64,000 bases of DNA from Terrisporobacter mayombei (GTDB lineage: Bacteria; Bacillota; Clostridia; Peptostreptococcales; Peptostreptococcaceae): NCBI RefSeq assembly GCF_020748465.1, contig NZ_JAHZMP010000002.1, positions 372,001 through 436,000 on the forward strand, given 5' to 3'. Shown here piece after piece: positions 27,519 to 38,589 of the stretch (positions within the stretch are counted from its first letter, which is position 1; each line of letters starts with the position of its first letter). The notes beneath the pieces are model-generated. The model searched no databases, was not told the DNA's origin, and saw nothing but the letters and a program-made list of their open reading frames with translations. Made by a program: the position numbers and the translations under genes.

Positions 27519-29258
27519 ATGATAAAAATTGACAACTTGTCCTACTCATTTCCGCTAAAAGATCTATATAATAAAGTTTCATTTACATTAGAAGAGAATC
27601 AACACTGCGCCTTTATAGGAGCAAGTGGTAGCGGAAAAAGTACACTTATAGATATAATTATGGATCCAGAAAGATATATGTTTGATGGGAAGTTAGAAAT
27701 GGACCCAAACTGTAGAATTGGGTATGTAAGCCAGTTCTCACAAGTAGACAAAACAAAAGAAATTACAGTTTTTGAATATATAGCTGAACCATTTATTAAG
27801 CTACAAGATGAAATATCATCTATTTGTAGTGAAATGGGAACTTCTGATGACATTGAAACTTTATTAGAAAAGTACCAAGAAGCCTTAGATGCATTTGAGG
27901 CAATTGATGGGGATGATTTTGAAAGCAATATTAATAAGAAACTAAATCTTGCAAATCTAAGCGAACATAAAGATAGAATGATATCTGAACTTAGTGGTGG
28001 AGAATTTAAGCTAATTCAAGTGATTAAGGAAATGCTTAATAATCCAGATTTAATAATCATGGATGAGCCAGATGTGTTTTTAGATTTTGAAAATCTTAAT
28101 TCACTTAAAAATTTAATTAATTCCCATAAAAAAACAATTTTAGTTATTACACACAATAGATATCTACTTAATCATTGTTTTAATAAGATTGTTCATCTTG
28201 AAAATACGGAAGTTCAAGAATTTGATGGAAGATATATTGATTATAACTTATCTCTACTTCAAACTAAAATAGAGTTACAAGAAATGGCTCTTGCTGATGA
28301 GGAAGAAATTGCGAGAAATGAAGCTTTAATTGATATATTAAGAGAAAAAGCAACTTATAATGCTGATGCCTCTAGAGGTAGAGCTTTAAAAGCTAGAGTT
28401 AAAATCCAAGAAAGATTAGAAGCCAATAGAATTAAAGCACCATTTGTAGATATTAAACAACCATATATAAACTTAGTTACAAATAATGAAATCGAAGAGA
28501 CTATTGCTTTGAAAGTTGAAGATTACAGTGTTGCCTTTGATGAAGTACTTTTAGAAAATGTTAACTTTGAGATTAAATCTACTGATAAAGTAGCTCTTAT
28601 TGGTACAAACGGTGTGGGAAAAACTACTTTATTAAAAGAAATATTTAAAAATAATCACCAGGCTATTGAAATAAATGAAAACATTGAAGTAGCTTATTTA
28701 TCTCAAAATCAAGGTGAAGCATTAAATGAATCTAATACCATACTTCAAGAGTTTTACGACACAGGATTTGAAACTTATGGTGAGATTAGAAGATATGTTG
28801 GAAAATATGGTTTTGATGCAGACATACTTACACAAAAGATAGAATCTTTATCTGGTGGAGAAAAGAATATACTTCAATTAGCAAAGGTTTCTGCAAGTAG
28901 GGCAAATATGTTGCTAATGGATGAGCCTACAAGTCACTTGGATATTTATTCACAAATGGCTCTAGAAAAAGCCATAGAAGATTATAAAGGTGCTATTTTA
29001 ATGATTTCTCATGATTATCATTTTATAGTTAACTGTGCAGATTATGTTTTATTTATTGAAGATAAGACAATTAGAAAAATGAGTATGAAAAAATTTAGAA
29101 GAATGATTTATGCTAATCATTTTGATAGAGACTATTTAGAAATAGAACAAAAGAAAAAAACAGTTGAAACAAATGTAGCATTAGCTTTAGCAGATACTGA
29201 TTTTGAACGTGCAAGAACTTTATCTGAGGATTTAGAAGAGCTGATTAAGTTGCTTTAA
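27519..29258 (+). CDS. ABC-F family ATPase (ribosome-associated, possible antibiotic protection)
   Basis: 579 residues from the ATG at 27519, seven bases after AGAGAGG. Two ABC domains: Walker A GASGSGKST near residue 35 with signature LSGGEFK, and GTNGVGKTT near 370 with signature LSGGEKN and Walker B LLMDEPTSHLD. The charged inter-domain linker (about 250-320, LREKATYNADASRGRALKAR) is the P-site-tRNA-contacting region of ABC-F proteins. No membrane segment. The first ABC domain has DEPDVFLD, a less standard Walker B/D-loop. A leader attenuator supports a resistance-type member, but the subclass is undetermined. A strong terminator follows. Confidence 0.85.
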   Translation: MIKIDNLSYSFPLKDLYNKVSFTLEENQHCAFIGASGSGKSTLIDIIMDPERYMFDGKLEMDPNCRIGYVSQFSQVDKTKEITVFEYIAEPFIKLQDEISSICSEMGTSDDIETLLEKYQEALDAFEAIDGDDFESNINKKLNLANLSEHKDRMISELSGGEFKLIQVIKEMLNNPDLIIMDEPDVFLDFENLNSLKNLINSHKKTILVITHNRYLLNHCFNKIVHLENTEVQEFDGRYIDYNLSLLQTKIELQEMALADEEEIARNEALIDILREKATYNADASRGRALKARVKIQERLEANRIKAPFVDIKQPYINLVTNNEIEETIALKVEDYSVAFDEVLLENVNFEIKSTDKVALIGTNGVGKTTLLKEIFKNNHQAIEINENIEVAYLSQNQGEALNESNTILQEFYDTGFETYGEIRRYVGKYGFDADILTQKIESLSGGEKNILQLAKVSASRANMLLMDEPTSHLDIYSQMALEKAIEDYKGAILMISHDYHFIVNCADYVLFIEDKTIRKMSMKKFRRMIYANHFDRDYLEIEQKKKTVETNVALALADTDFERARTLSEDLEELIKLL

Positions 29259-29269
29259 ATAAGAAACAT

Positions 29270-29302
29270 AAAGGGGTGTATCATTTTTGATACACCCCTT
29301 TA
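29270..29302 (+). terminator. Terminator of the ABC-F gene
   Basis: A perfect 14-bp stem (29270-29283 region with 29287-29301) with TTT(T) loop and GGGGTGTATCA arms; only a short T-run follows. Confidence 0.85.
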
Positions 29303-29344
29303 GTTATGTTTAATTCCAGGCAATCGGCATAAGTAAAAATGTAT

Positions 29345-29359
29345 TTACATATTATGTAA
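29345..29359 (+). promoter_or_regulatory. 7-1-7 palindrome upstream of katG (PerR/Fur-box geometry)
   Basis: TTACATA-T-TATGTAA is a perfect 7-1-7 inverted repeat about 108 bp before katG. The spacing and ends (TTA...TAA) match the architecture of PerR boxes, although the central bases differ from the consensus. Confidence 0.45.
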
Positions 29360-29433
29360 TAAAATTGTAGTACTTATGTGTTCAGATTTGAATTATATAA
29401 AATAGTAGTTATTAATTCTGTACTTACATTTAA

Positions 29434-31668
<2,235 letters not shown>

Positions 31669-31795
31669 GGCGTTAATGATAAATATGGGTATGTTGAAGT
31701 TGAGCTAATTAATATTTAGTTATAAATTTAAAAAATGAAGATAGATATAGTAATTGTAATGACTATAAGGGCTTATGAAAATTTGATAGGCCCTT

Positions 31796-31849
31796 AAATA
31801 GTCTGAAAATATTTTAAAGTCAGATGATTAAAATATTTTCAGACTATTT
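31796..31849 (+). repeat. Perfect 22-bp inverted repeat before the exported SOD gene
   Basis: Arms 31796-31817 and 31828-31849 pair perfectly around a 10-nt loop (AGTCAGATGA). No T-run follows. It lies 31 bp before the SOD start, so it is in the promoter or leader. A separate 10-bp hairpin (AAGGGC/GCCCTT, 31767-31795) directly precedes it. Confidence 0.85.
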
Positions 31850-31879
31850 AAGACATACTATTGTTGAGGTGATATAAAC

Positions 31880-32581
31880 ATGAGAAAAAAATTATTAGCA
31901 GTAGCATTTGCATTTTTATTTATTTTTACAACTTACATAAGTATATTTTCACTGGGATTAAAAGACACTCAAGAATTTAAAGCAGTGCCACTACCATATG
32001 CCTACGATGCTTTAGAACCATTTATAAGCAAGGAAATTATGACTTATCATCATGATAAACATTACCAAACTTATGTAGATAATTTAAATAAGGCTTTGGC
32101 AAATTATCCGAAATATCAAAGCTATTCCTTGGAGAAACTCTTGAAAAATCTAGATTCTTTACCAAAAGAAATCTACACACCTGTAAAAAATAATGCTGGT
32201 GGAGTATATAATCACGAGTTTTTCTTCTCCATTATGACTCCTAGTAAAACTGCTCCTTCTGGTGAATTGAAAAAAGCAATTGAAAGAGATTTTGGAACTT
32301 ATAATAATTTTATGGATCAATTTAAGAAAGCTGCATCAAGTGTATTTGGTTCAGGATGGGCATGGCTTGTATCTGACTGTGATGGGAAATTATCTGTAAT
32401 TACAACGGCTAATCAAGACTCACCTATATCAAATAATTTAACACCAATTATTTGCATAGATCTATGGGAACATGCTTACTATTTGCAATATAAAAACAAC
32501 AGAGCTTATTATATAGATAATTGGGTTAATGTTATCAACTGGAAAAAAGCTTTGGAGAATTATACTAATGTAATACAATAA
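31880..32581 (+). CDS. sodA: Superoxide dismutase (Fe/Mn) with N-terminal export signal
   Basis: 233 residues. Residues 4-28 form a hydrophobic signal or anchor after MRKK, which ordinary cytosolic SODs lack. The metal ligands lie in YHHDKHYQTYVDNL, YNHEFFFS and DLWEHAYYLQY, so three His and one Asp are present. The length and exported form resemble the SodA found in the spore coat of Clostridioides difficile. It converts superoxide to H2O2 and O2 outside the membrane or on the spore. Directly downstream of katG. RBS GAGGTGAT. Confidence 0.93.
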   Translation: MRKKLLAVAFAFLFIFTTYISIFSLGLKDTQEFKAVPLPYAYDALEPFISKEIMTYHHDKHYQTYVDNLNKALANYPKYQSYSLEKLLKNLDSLPKEIYTPVKNNAGGVYNHEFFFSIMTPSKTAPSGELKKAIERDFGTYNNFMDQFKKAASSVFGSGWAWLVSDCDGKLSVITTANQDSPISNNLTPIICIDLWEHAYYLQYKNNRAYYIDNWVNVINWKKALENYTNVIQ

Positions 32582-32702
32582 AAAGTATTAAAATCAAATA
32601 AACAGATTAAATACAATTAATTACTAAAAATATATTTCAAAAAAATGTGTAAATTATGTTAAAATTGTATATAATTAATTATGTAATAAAAAAAATAAAT
32701 AA

Positions 32703-32721
32703 AAGCCTTTATAAAAAGGTT
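32703..32721 (+). promoter_or_regulatory. Leader hairpin of the second cold-shock gene
   Basis: AAGCCTTT/AAAGGTT (one G-T pair) sits directly before AAGGAG, in the same place as the leader hairpin of the first cold-shock gene. Confidence 0.55.
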
Positions 32722-32736
32722 AAGGAGAATTATTAG

Positions 32737-32937
32737 ATGACAAACGGAATAGTAAAATGGTTTAACAATGACAAAGGATTTGGATTTATATCAGTAGAAG
32801 GTGGAGATGACGTATTCGCACATTTCTCAGCTATACAAACTGATGGATACAAGACATTAGAAGAAGGACAAAAAGTAAGTTTTGAAATAGTTAAAGGTGC
32901 TAGAGGACCTCAAGCTGAAAATATAACTATATTATAA
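32737..32937 (+). CDS. Cold-shock protein (second copy)
   Basis: 66 residues with intact RNP1 (KGFGFI) and RNP2 (VFAHF). It differs from the product at 18168 at only a few positions (for example [16 protein letters not shown] versus [16 protein letters not shown]-type residues), so the two are recent duplicates or under strong constraint. RNA chaperone. RBS TAAGGAG. A stem-loop with seven or more T ends the unit. Confidence 0.95.
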   Translation: MTNGIVKWFNNDKGFGFISVEGGDDVFAHFSAIQTDGYKTLEEGQKVSFEIVKGARGPQAENITIL

Positions 32938-32960
32938 TATATTATATATAGATTGTATAA

Positions 32961-32985
32961 AAAAAGACCCATTGGGTCTTTTTTT
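32961..32985 (+). terminator. Terminator of the second cold-shock gene
   Basis: AAAAAGACCC-ATT-GGGTCTTTTT with further T. Confidence 0.92.
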
Positions 32986-33072
32986 AGTGTTAGCAACTAA
33001 TCCAATCTTGCAAATACACTGTTCACTGCATTAATATTAACTTATAAAATATATAATTAGAGGTGAATTTAA

Positions 33073-33834
33073 ATGGGATATCCAAATGATTTGTTAACAT
33101 CTAGATCAATAATTAAACATGGAGGTTTTGCACTAATACCACCAGAAGGATTAGTAAATAATGTAGTACCAGGATTTGAAAATTGTATAATATCAATATT
33201 AGCATCACCAAAACTAGGTGCAAGTTTTGTAGACTACATAATAACAATGAGTGAAGGTGGAAGAACAACTAAAGGATTTGGTGGAAATGGAATAGAAACA
33301 TTTGTCTATTGTATAGAAGGTAAAATTAAAGTCACTATAAAAAATGAGGACTATATAATTGAATCTGGGGGATATGTATATTGCACTCCTACAGAGACTA
33401 TGAATTTAGAAAATATACATGGTAACAATTCTAAAATATTTTTGTATAAACAAAAATATCAGTCATTGGAAGGTTATGAACCTTGGGTTGTAGTTTCTAA
33501 TATAAAAGAACAAGGTGAAGTAGATTATGACAATATGGCTAATGTTAAAATAATAGACTTTTTGCCAAAAGACTTAGCATTTGATATGAACTTTCACATT
33601 TTAACTTTTTATCCTGGAGCATGTCATCCATTTATTGAGACTCATGTACAAGAGCATGGAGCATATTTGTTATCTGGTGAAGGTCTTTATAATTTAGACA
33701 ATACATGGATACCTGTTAAGAAAAATGATTATATTTGGTTTGGACCTTATGTACCACAATGCTGTTATGGAGTAGGTAGAGAGAATTTATCCTACATATA
33801 TTCAAAAGACTGCAATAGGGATGTTATATTATAG
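33073..33834 (+). CDS. allE: (S)-ureidoglycine aminohydrolase
   Basis: 253 residues, a bicupin closely resembling AllE throughout: LLTSRSIIKHGGFALIPPEG, PGFENC, SPKLGASFVDY, GFGGNGIETFVY, and the metal site in ETHVQEHGAYLLSGEGLY followed by YIYSKDCNRDV. It releases ammonia from (S)-ureidoglycine, two steps after allantoin, using Mn2+. Other allantoin genes (allB, allC, allD) are not in the window. A class V aminotransferase at 39768 belongs to a family that includes ureidoglycine-glyoxylate aminotransferases, but linkage is loose. RBS AGAGGTG. Confidence 0.92.
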   Translation: MGYPNDLLTSRSIIKHGGFALIPPEGLVNNVVPGFENCIISILASPKLGASFVDYIITMSEGGRTTKGFGGNGIETFVYCIEGKIKVTIKNEDYIIESGGYVYCTPTETMNLENIHGNNSKIFLYKQKYQSLEGYEPWVVVSNIKEQGEVDYDNMANVKIIDFLPKDLAFDMNFHILTFYPGACHPFIETHVQEHGAYLLSGEGLYNLDNTWIPVKKNDYIWFGPYVPQCCYGVGRENLSYIYSKDCNRDVIL

Positions 33835-33862
33835 AATTTATTATCAGTAGATTAATATAAAT

Positions 33863-33900
33863 AAAAATAAAGGGATATTATCATATATCCCTTTATTTTT
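33863..33900. terminator. Bidirectional terminator between allE and the AraC gene
   Basis: A perfect 16-bp stem (33863-33878 with 33885-33900) has A-run and T-run at its base, so it can end transcription from both convergent genes. Confidence 0.92.
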
Positions 33901-33901
33901 A

Positions 33902-34795
33902 TTATAATCTTGAATTTTTGCGATAAACATAAGGAGAAACACCAGTCTTATTTTTAAATTTATCAATAAAATAACTAGTAGTACCAAAACCACAATTATA
34001 AGCAATCTCCGTAACAGAATAATCGCTAGAAACTAAAAGTTTAGTAGCCATAACAAGCCTATAATTAATTAAATACTCAAAAATAGTACACTTCATATGC
34101 TTTTTAAATTCCCTACAACAAGCACTTTTAGACAAATTTACAACCTTTGCCACATCTTCTAACTGGATTTTTTCCATATAATGATTATTTATATAGGTAA
34201 TAATACTTTTTAAACGCAAGCTATTATAATTTAATTCTTTTTCTTCAAAACTTTTAAAATAAAACTCAAAAAAATCCTTCCAAATTTCTAATAAATTCAT
34301 AAAAATTTTAAACTCAAATCCAAAGCTTTTATCATTATAAATTTCATAAATACAAAAAAGTTTGTGTATAATATTTGACTGCCAAGAAAGATTCTCAGAA
34401 AGAGTACAGTATTCAATAGATGAATTATTTACATAAGGTTCAATATATTTTGTATTGATCAAACTACCCATAAAACTAGAAATAAGCTTTGGGTGAAAGT
34501 CAAAGCAGATATAAGAACTATTAGTATTTTCATAATTTTTTGCCCTATGTATCTGATGTGAATTTATAAATAAGCCATCACCTTTATTTAATATAACTTG
34601 ACAGTCATTAATGTTAAATACAACACGACCCTTTGTAATAACGCAAAATTGCAATTCATCATGCCAGTGCCAGTCAATAAAACCTATAACATTTTTACTA
34701 ATATCTGTTGTATAAATTGCAAGTGGAAATTCAAAGGAACCATGATCTGTAGTTTCTTTTTTATTTTCATCTATAACAATATTATATTGTTGCAT
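33902..34795 (-). CDS. AraC-family regulator with N-terminal cupin
   Basis: 297 residues. The N-terminal cupin (HWHDELQFCVITKGRVVF, GDGLFINSHQIHR) binds an effector; the C-terminal AraC domain has two helix-turn-helix units (LEDVAKVVNLSKSACCREFKK and VTEIAYNCGFGTTSYFIDKFK). It is divergent from the YgeY-type hydrolase gene; the shared 160-bp region contains a long palindrome. Regulation of that hydrolase and of itself is inferred from layout. Confidence 0.9.
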   Translation of the reverse strand: MQQYNIVIDENKKETTDHGSFEFPLAIYTTDISKNVIGFIDWHWHDELQFCVITKGRVVFNINDCQVILNKGDGLFINSHQIHRAKNYENTNSSYICFDFHPKLISSFMGSLINTKYIEPYVNNSSIEYCTLSENLSWQSNIIHKLFCIYEIYNDKSFGFEFKIFMNLLEIWKDFFEFYFKSFEEKELNYNSLRLKSIITYINNHYMEKIQLEDVAKVVNLSKSACCREFKKHMKCTIFEYLINYRLVMATKLLVSSDYSVTEIAYNCGFGTTSYFIDKFKNKTGVSPYVYRKNSRL

Positions 34796-34806
34796 ATTTA
34801 CCCCCT

Positions 34807-34851
34807 ATATCAATATAACGATATTATTTGATTATATTGTGATATTGATAT
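34807..34851. promoter_or_regulatory. Long inverted repeat in the AraC/hydrolase divergent region
   Basis: ATATCAATAT (34807-34816) and ATATTGATAT (34842-34851) are perfect 10-bp arms 25 bp apart, with further CGATAT and GATATT partial copies between. Placed 11 bp before the AraC start, it could be the AraC operator. Confidence 0.5.
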
Positions 34852-34956
34852 TTATAAAAGTCAATATAATTATATTTAAGTAGGTGGGGTAATGAATTCA
34901 ATAGAAATGATAAAAAACACTAAAACAAAATTTTAATACAGAGGGAGTGGTTAAAG

Positions 34957-36105
34957 GTGAGTAAAACATCAGATTTAATAAAATTTGTGCAAAAGTCAGT
35001 TCAAACTAGAAGTTATACAGACGAAGAGGGGAATTTTGCAAATTTAATAAAATCAGAAATGGAGAAATTAGGTTTTGACCAAGTGTTTATAGATTCAACA
35101 GGAAATTTAGTTGGAAAAATAGGTAATGGACCTAAAATCTTACACTTTGATTCTCATATGGATACTGTTGAAGTAAATGATGAAAAAGATTGGCAACAAC
35201 CACCTTTTTCAGGAAATATAGTAGATGGGTACTTATGGGGAAGAGGTAGCGTAGATATGAAATCATCTCTTTGTGCCAGTATCTATGCTGCTGTAGCTGC
35301 AAGAGATAAGGGTTATATAGATGGAAAAACTGTATATGTAACAGGAACAGTATGCGAAGAATACTGTGATGGTGAAAATTTAAAACATTTATACGATGAA
35401 TTATGTTTAAAACCAGATTATTGTATTATTTGTGAGCCAAGCAATAACGTAATAACTTTAGGACATAAGGGTAAAGCACAAATAAGAATAAAAACTTATG
35501 GAGTATCATCTCATGGTTCAGCACCAGAAAAAGGTGTAAATGCAGTTTATGAAATGGCTGAAATAATATCAAAAGTTGATGAATTAAATAAATCACTATA
35601 CAAAGATGGCAAACCACATGGCACGATAGTTTTATCAGATATTTCTTGTGTAAGTGCATCATTAAATGCAGTACCAAGTGAATGTTCTATTTATCTAGAC
35701 AGAAGATTAGCACTTGGAGAAACATTAGAACAAGTAAAATCAGAAATGGATGAACTTATAAAAAATAAAAATGCATCATGGGAAGTGGGAACTCTATATC
35801 ATACTACTTGGAAAAATAAAAAACTAGAGTACCAACCAATGCACGATCCTTGGCAAATTGAAAAAGAGCATATATTGACTAAATCTTTTATAAAAGCTTA
35901 CGAAGATGTATATAAAAAAGAGCCTGAAGAATTTGATTTCTGGGATTTTGGAACAAACGCTATAACACCTGTAGCCATGGGGATACCAACAATTGGGTTT
36001 GGAGCAGGTGAATACAAACTTGCACATATGGTAAATGAAAGATGCTTAGTTGAAAAAATAGAAGAAGCATGCCAAGTATATTGCAATTTAATAAAAGAAT
36101 TATAA
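34957..36105 (+). CDS. YgeY-family M20 metallohydrolase
   Basis: 382 residues starting at GTG, nine bases after GAGGGAG. Zinc ligands and catalytic residues are visible: HFDSHMDTV (H-x-D), WGRGSVDMK, VTGTVCEEYCDGE (Glu pair) and the late His in KLAHMVNERC. The whole chain resembles YgeY, a peptidase-like hydrolase often linked with selenium-dependent purine catabolism. The substrate is not established. Its divergent AraC regulator and nearby allE suggest nitrogen scavenging. A terminator follows. Confidence 0.85.
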   Translation: MSKTSDLIKFVQKSVQTRSYTDEEGNFANLIKSEMEKLGFDQVFIDSTGNLVGKIGNGPKILHFDSHMDTVEVNDEKDWQQPPFSGNIVDGYLWGRGSVDMKSSLCASIYAAVAARDKGYIDGKTVYVTGTVCEEYCDGENLKHLYDELCLKPDYCIICEPSNNVITLGHKGKAQIRIKTYGVSSHGSAPEKGVNAVYEMAEIISKVDELNKSLYKDGKPHGTIVLSDISCVSASLNAVPSECSIYLDRRLALGETLEQVKSEMDELIKNKNASWEVGTLYHTTWKNKKLEYQPMHDPWQIEKEHILTKSFIKAYEDVYKKEPEEFDFWDFGTNAITPVAMGIPTIGFGAGEYKLAHMVNERCLVEKIEEACQVYCNLIKEL

Positions 36106-36121
36106 AATCAAATTAAGACAG

Positions 36122-36163
36122 AAAAGGAATAAGGGAATAAACAGTCCTACTTATTCCTTTTAT
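36122..36163 (+). terminator. Terminator of the YgeY-type gene
   Basis: A perfect 12-bp stem (36122-36133 with 36150-36161); a T-rich segment follows near 36170. Confidence 0.8.
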
Positions 36164-36719
36164 TGTGCTTTTTTGCTGTGAATATAAATATGCTTCCAAC
36201 TAGCGTTTAAATGTTGGAGTATATTTACTTAAAATTAAAGGAGATAGCATGATAAAAATCAAATATTAAAAATAGGGACTATATTATCAAAAGTAAAAAT
36301 ACTGGAAAAAAACCTGATGTAGTGGCGCTAATTTTTATGGAAGTGCAACATTAAAAGACTTATGATGATAGGTGAAAATTTATTGCTAAAGAAACATATT
36401 TTTCTTGCATGTAGAATATATTAGTATGGTTAGCAATATTTCAAAAAGAGTCATTTTATAAAAGTTACAAAAGTTACAAAAAAGAAAAAACAAAAAAATA
36501 TATAAATTGCTTAAATGTTGGAAATACTGGCTTTTAGCTATATAAAATTAGAAATAAAACATATATTTTGTTAATGGTTTGTAAATAATTTACAAAAAAC
36601 ACTTCCAAAAGTTACAAAGTTGTAATAATATATAAGTATAGATTTAAAATTTAAGTGATTAAAGGCACAATATTTTATTTAGAAAGATTATTCTATAAAA
36701 CGATATTGGAGGAAAATAT
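36164..36719 (+). other. Long gene-poor stretch with decayed coding traces
   Basis: A good ribosome site (AAAGGAGA, 36238-36244) and ATG (36249) lead into only MIKIKY before a stop. Further on, short frames such as NTGKKPDVVALIFMEVQH (around 36298-36354) look protein-like but are broken by stops and frame changes. The last 120 bp hold the SH3-3D gene's upstream motif TTACAA-AG-TTGTAA (36612-36625). I interpret the middle as an eroded gene of unknown type. Confidence 0.4.
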
Positions 36720-37802
36720 ATGTTAAAAAATACTTTAAAAGCAACAGCGTTTGCATCAATGGCAATGGCACTAGGGGCTTGTGCTTCTGTTGAATCTCAA
36801 GCAGCAACAGTAAAGGAAGATTTAAACCTAAGAGAGGGTGCATCTACTGAGCATAATGTTAAAGAAGTACTTGATCAAGGGCAAAATATAAAAATATTAT
36901 CAGAGTCAAATGGTTGGTATAAAGTTAAAACTTCAGACGATAAAACAGGTTGGTCATATGGCAAGTATGTAGATGCTTCAGAAAAAGAAAAGGAAGAAGC
37001 AAGTGCTATTCCAGGAACAGTAACAGAACATTTGAATTTCAGAAAAGGTCCATCGATTAAAGATGAAATAATTAATGTTCATGAAAAGGGAGCAAATGTA
37101 AAAGTTTTATCAAAAAAAGGTGACTGGTACAAAGTTAAAACTTCAGATGGTGAAGTAGGCTGGTCATATAAAAAATATATAAAAGTATCAGATGCTAAAT
37201 TTGCATGGTCAGAAAGTGATGCTAATGGAACTTTAAAAGACAATGCTAATATGAGAAAAGGAGCATCAACTAATTATGACGTTATAAAAGTTCTAGGTGA
37301 AGGAGAAAAGGTAAAAGTAATATCATCATTAGATGGATGGTACAAACTTCAAACTTCAGATGGAAAAACAGGATGGGTACATAGTTCACATATAGATACT
37401 GATGTGGCTTTAATGACAGGAAATAAAACTTCAAAAAGTTCTGATTCAAAAGAATCATCAAGTGCAAAAGAATCATCAAGCACAAAAGAATCATCACAAG
37501 ATAAATTATCAGATTCAGAAGTTTCATCTTCATCAAAGGAAACTATAGTAGTTTCAGCTACAGCTTATAGTGGAGATGGTATAACTGCAACAGGAACAAA
37601 ACCTAAATGGGGAACAATAGCTGTAGACCCAAGTGTTATTCCTTATGGAACAAAAGTTTATATACCTAGATTTGGAAAAACATTCATTGCAGAAGACTGT
37701 GGTGGAGGAATAAAAGGTAATAAAATAGATATATTTATGAATTCAGATTCACAGTGCAATAGCTGGGGAGTTAGAAATATATCTATACAAATATTAGATT
37801 AA
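36720..37802 (+). CDS. Exported SH3-repeat protein with C-terminal 3D domain
   Basis: 360 residues. A signal peptide (1-28) contains LGAC at residues 18-21, a possible lipobox, and also an A-x-A-like site. Three bacterial SH3 domains follow (about 30-90, 98-155, 164-225), each with LNLREGAS/NFRKGPS and GWYKVKTSD. A Ser-rich linker with repeated KESSS units (about 235-275) leads to a 3D domain (VSATAYSGDG, AVDPSVIPYGTKVYIP, FIAEDCGG), as in RpfB-like and MltA-like wall enzymes. It probably binds and cuts peptidoglycan. RBS TGGAGG. Confidence 0.88.
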   Translation: MLKNTLKATAFASMAMALGACASVESQAATVKEDLNLREGASTEHNVKEVLDQGQNIKILSESNGWYKVKTSDDKTGWSYGKYVDASEKEKEEASAIPGTVTEHLNFRKGPSIKDEIINVHEKGANVKVLSKKGDWYKVKTSDGEVGWSYKKYIKVSDAKFAWSESDANGTLKDNANMRKGASTNYDVIKVLGEGEKVKVISSLDGWYKLQTSDGKTGWVHSSHIDTDVALMTGNKTSKSSDSKESSSAKESSSTKESSQDKLSDSEVSSSSKETIVVSATAYSGDGITATGTKPKWGTIAVDPSVIPYGTKVYIPRFGKTFIAEDCGGGIKGNKIDIFMNSDSQCNSWGVRNISIQILD

Positions 37803-37854
37803 TAAAAATCAAAGGGATATATGTGCGCTAGTGTTAGCATACGGAAGTATTTCC

Positions 37855-37948
37855 GGGTTTGTCAATAAAAGTGTATAAGTAGTTTTTATTTTGTAAGTCA
37901 GGTAGATAAAATTAATCTACCTGATTTTTTAATATTTATATTTTTTAA
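37855..37948 (+). repeat. Dispersed repeat with internal terminator, copy B
   Basis: Near-identical to 24617-24710. The 10-bp stem TCAGGTAGAT/ATCTACCTGA (37898-37924) plus six T probably ends the SH3-3D gene. On the minus strand, just beyond it (37949-38020), a short tail with CPKCGYIIEMRV before a stop looks like the end of a lost zinc-ribbon protein. Confidence 0.78.
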
Positions 37949-38138
37949 CTCTCATTTCTATAATATAGCCACATTTTGGACATATATCGTTTCTTAGCAT
38001 TAAAACTATTTACTAGCCCTTTTGTTATTTTTTAATAATTTGTTATAATATATCTATTACAAGATTGTCCTATATGGGAAACATCGTCTAAATAGTAAAA
38101 TAAATATAAGTAATAAATTCAACAACAGGAGGAAAGTT

Positions 38139-38468
38139 ATGCCACAAATAAAAGTAAGAGGAATAAATGAAAACAACCTCTGCAAGATAAGTGAAAAGAT
38201 GATTGATGAATTAGTAGAAGCAGTAAAGTGCCCAAGAGATTATTTTGAAATAGAATGTATAAAGTCTGTTGCTATAAGAAATGGTAAGATAGCAGATGTA
38301 TATCCATTTGTAGAAGTAGCTTGGTTTGATAGAGGTCAAGAGGTGCAAGATACAGTAGCTAAAATAATCACTAATAATATAAGAGAAAATCTAAATATAG
38401 AAAGTATGGATTTAGCTTTTACAGTTTTTGAAAAAGAGAAGTATTATGAAAATGGAGAGCACTTCTAA
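38139..38468 (+). CDS. DUF1904 family protein (tautomerase-like)
   Basis: 109 residues, full family length. The start MPQIKVRGI puts a Pro directly after Met, as in tautomerases, and the chain AEVYPFVEVAWFDRGQE-like block (ADVYPFVEVAWFDRGQEV) is the DUF1904 signature. The fold is related to macrophage-migration-inhibitory-factor-like tautomerases but no activity is established. RBS AGGAGG. Single gene. Confidence 0.85.
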   Translation: MPQIKVRGINENNLCKISEKMIDELVEAVKCPRDYFEIECIKSVAIRNGKIADVYPFVEVAWFDRGQEVQDTVAKIITNNIRENLNIESMDLAFTVFEKEKYYENGEHF

Positions 38469-38537
38469 GAAATTGTAAATGTGTTAACTAAAAAGTTATG
38501 TTACTTTATTTAGATGCAATTATCAAATATAAATTAA

Positions 38538-38589
38538 TATAATACAAAAAAGGTATACACAAAAATGTGTATACCTTTTTTGTATTATA
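38538..38589. terminator. Long terminator hairpin (24-bp stem, TACACA family)
   Basis: Arms 38538-38561 and 38566-38589 pair perfectly over 24 bp with an AAAA loop, with A6 and T6 in the stem, so it could act on either strand. The following 190 bp to the amidase gene hold only AT-rich sequence and the GTTACAAAGTT motif at 38721-38731. Confidence 0.88.

Noticed and set aside
37440-37500. Short tandem repeat in the SH3-3D gene as a CRISPR-like array
   Set aside because: It is an in-frame coding repeat of Lys-Glu-Ser-Ser-Ser units with no spacers.
37282-37536. Minus-strand frame opposite the Ser-rich linker of the SH3-3D gene
   Set aside because: Its Leu/Met repeats are the mirror of the KESSS-coding repeat, not a protein.
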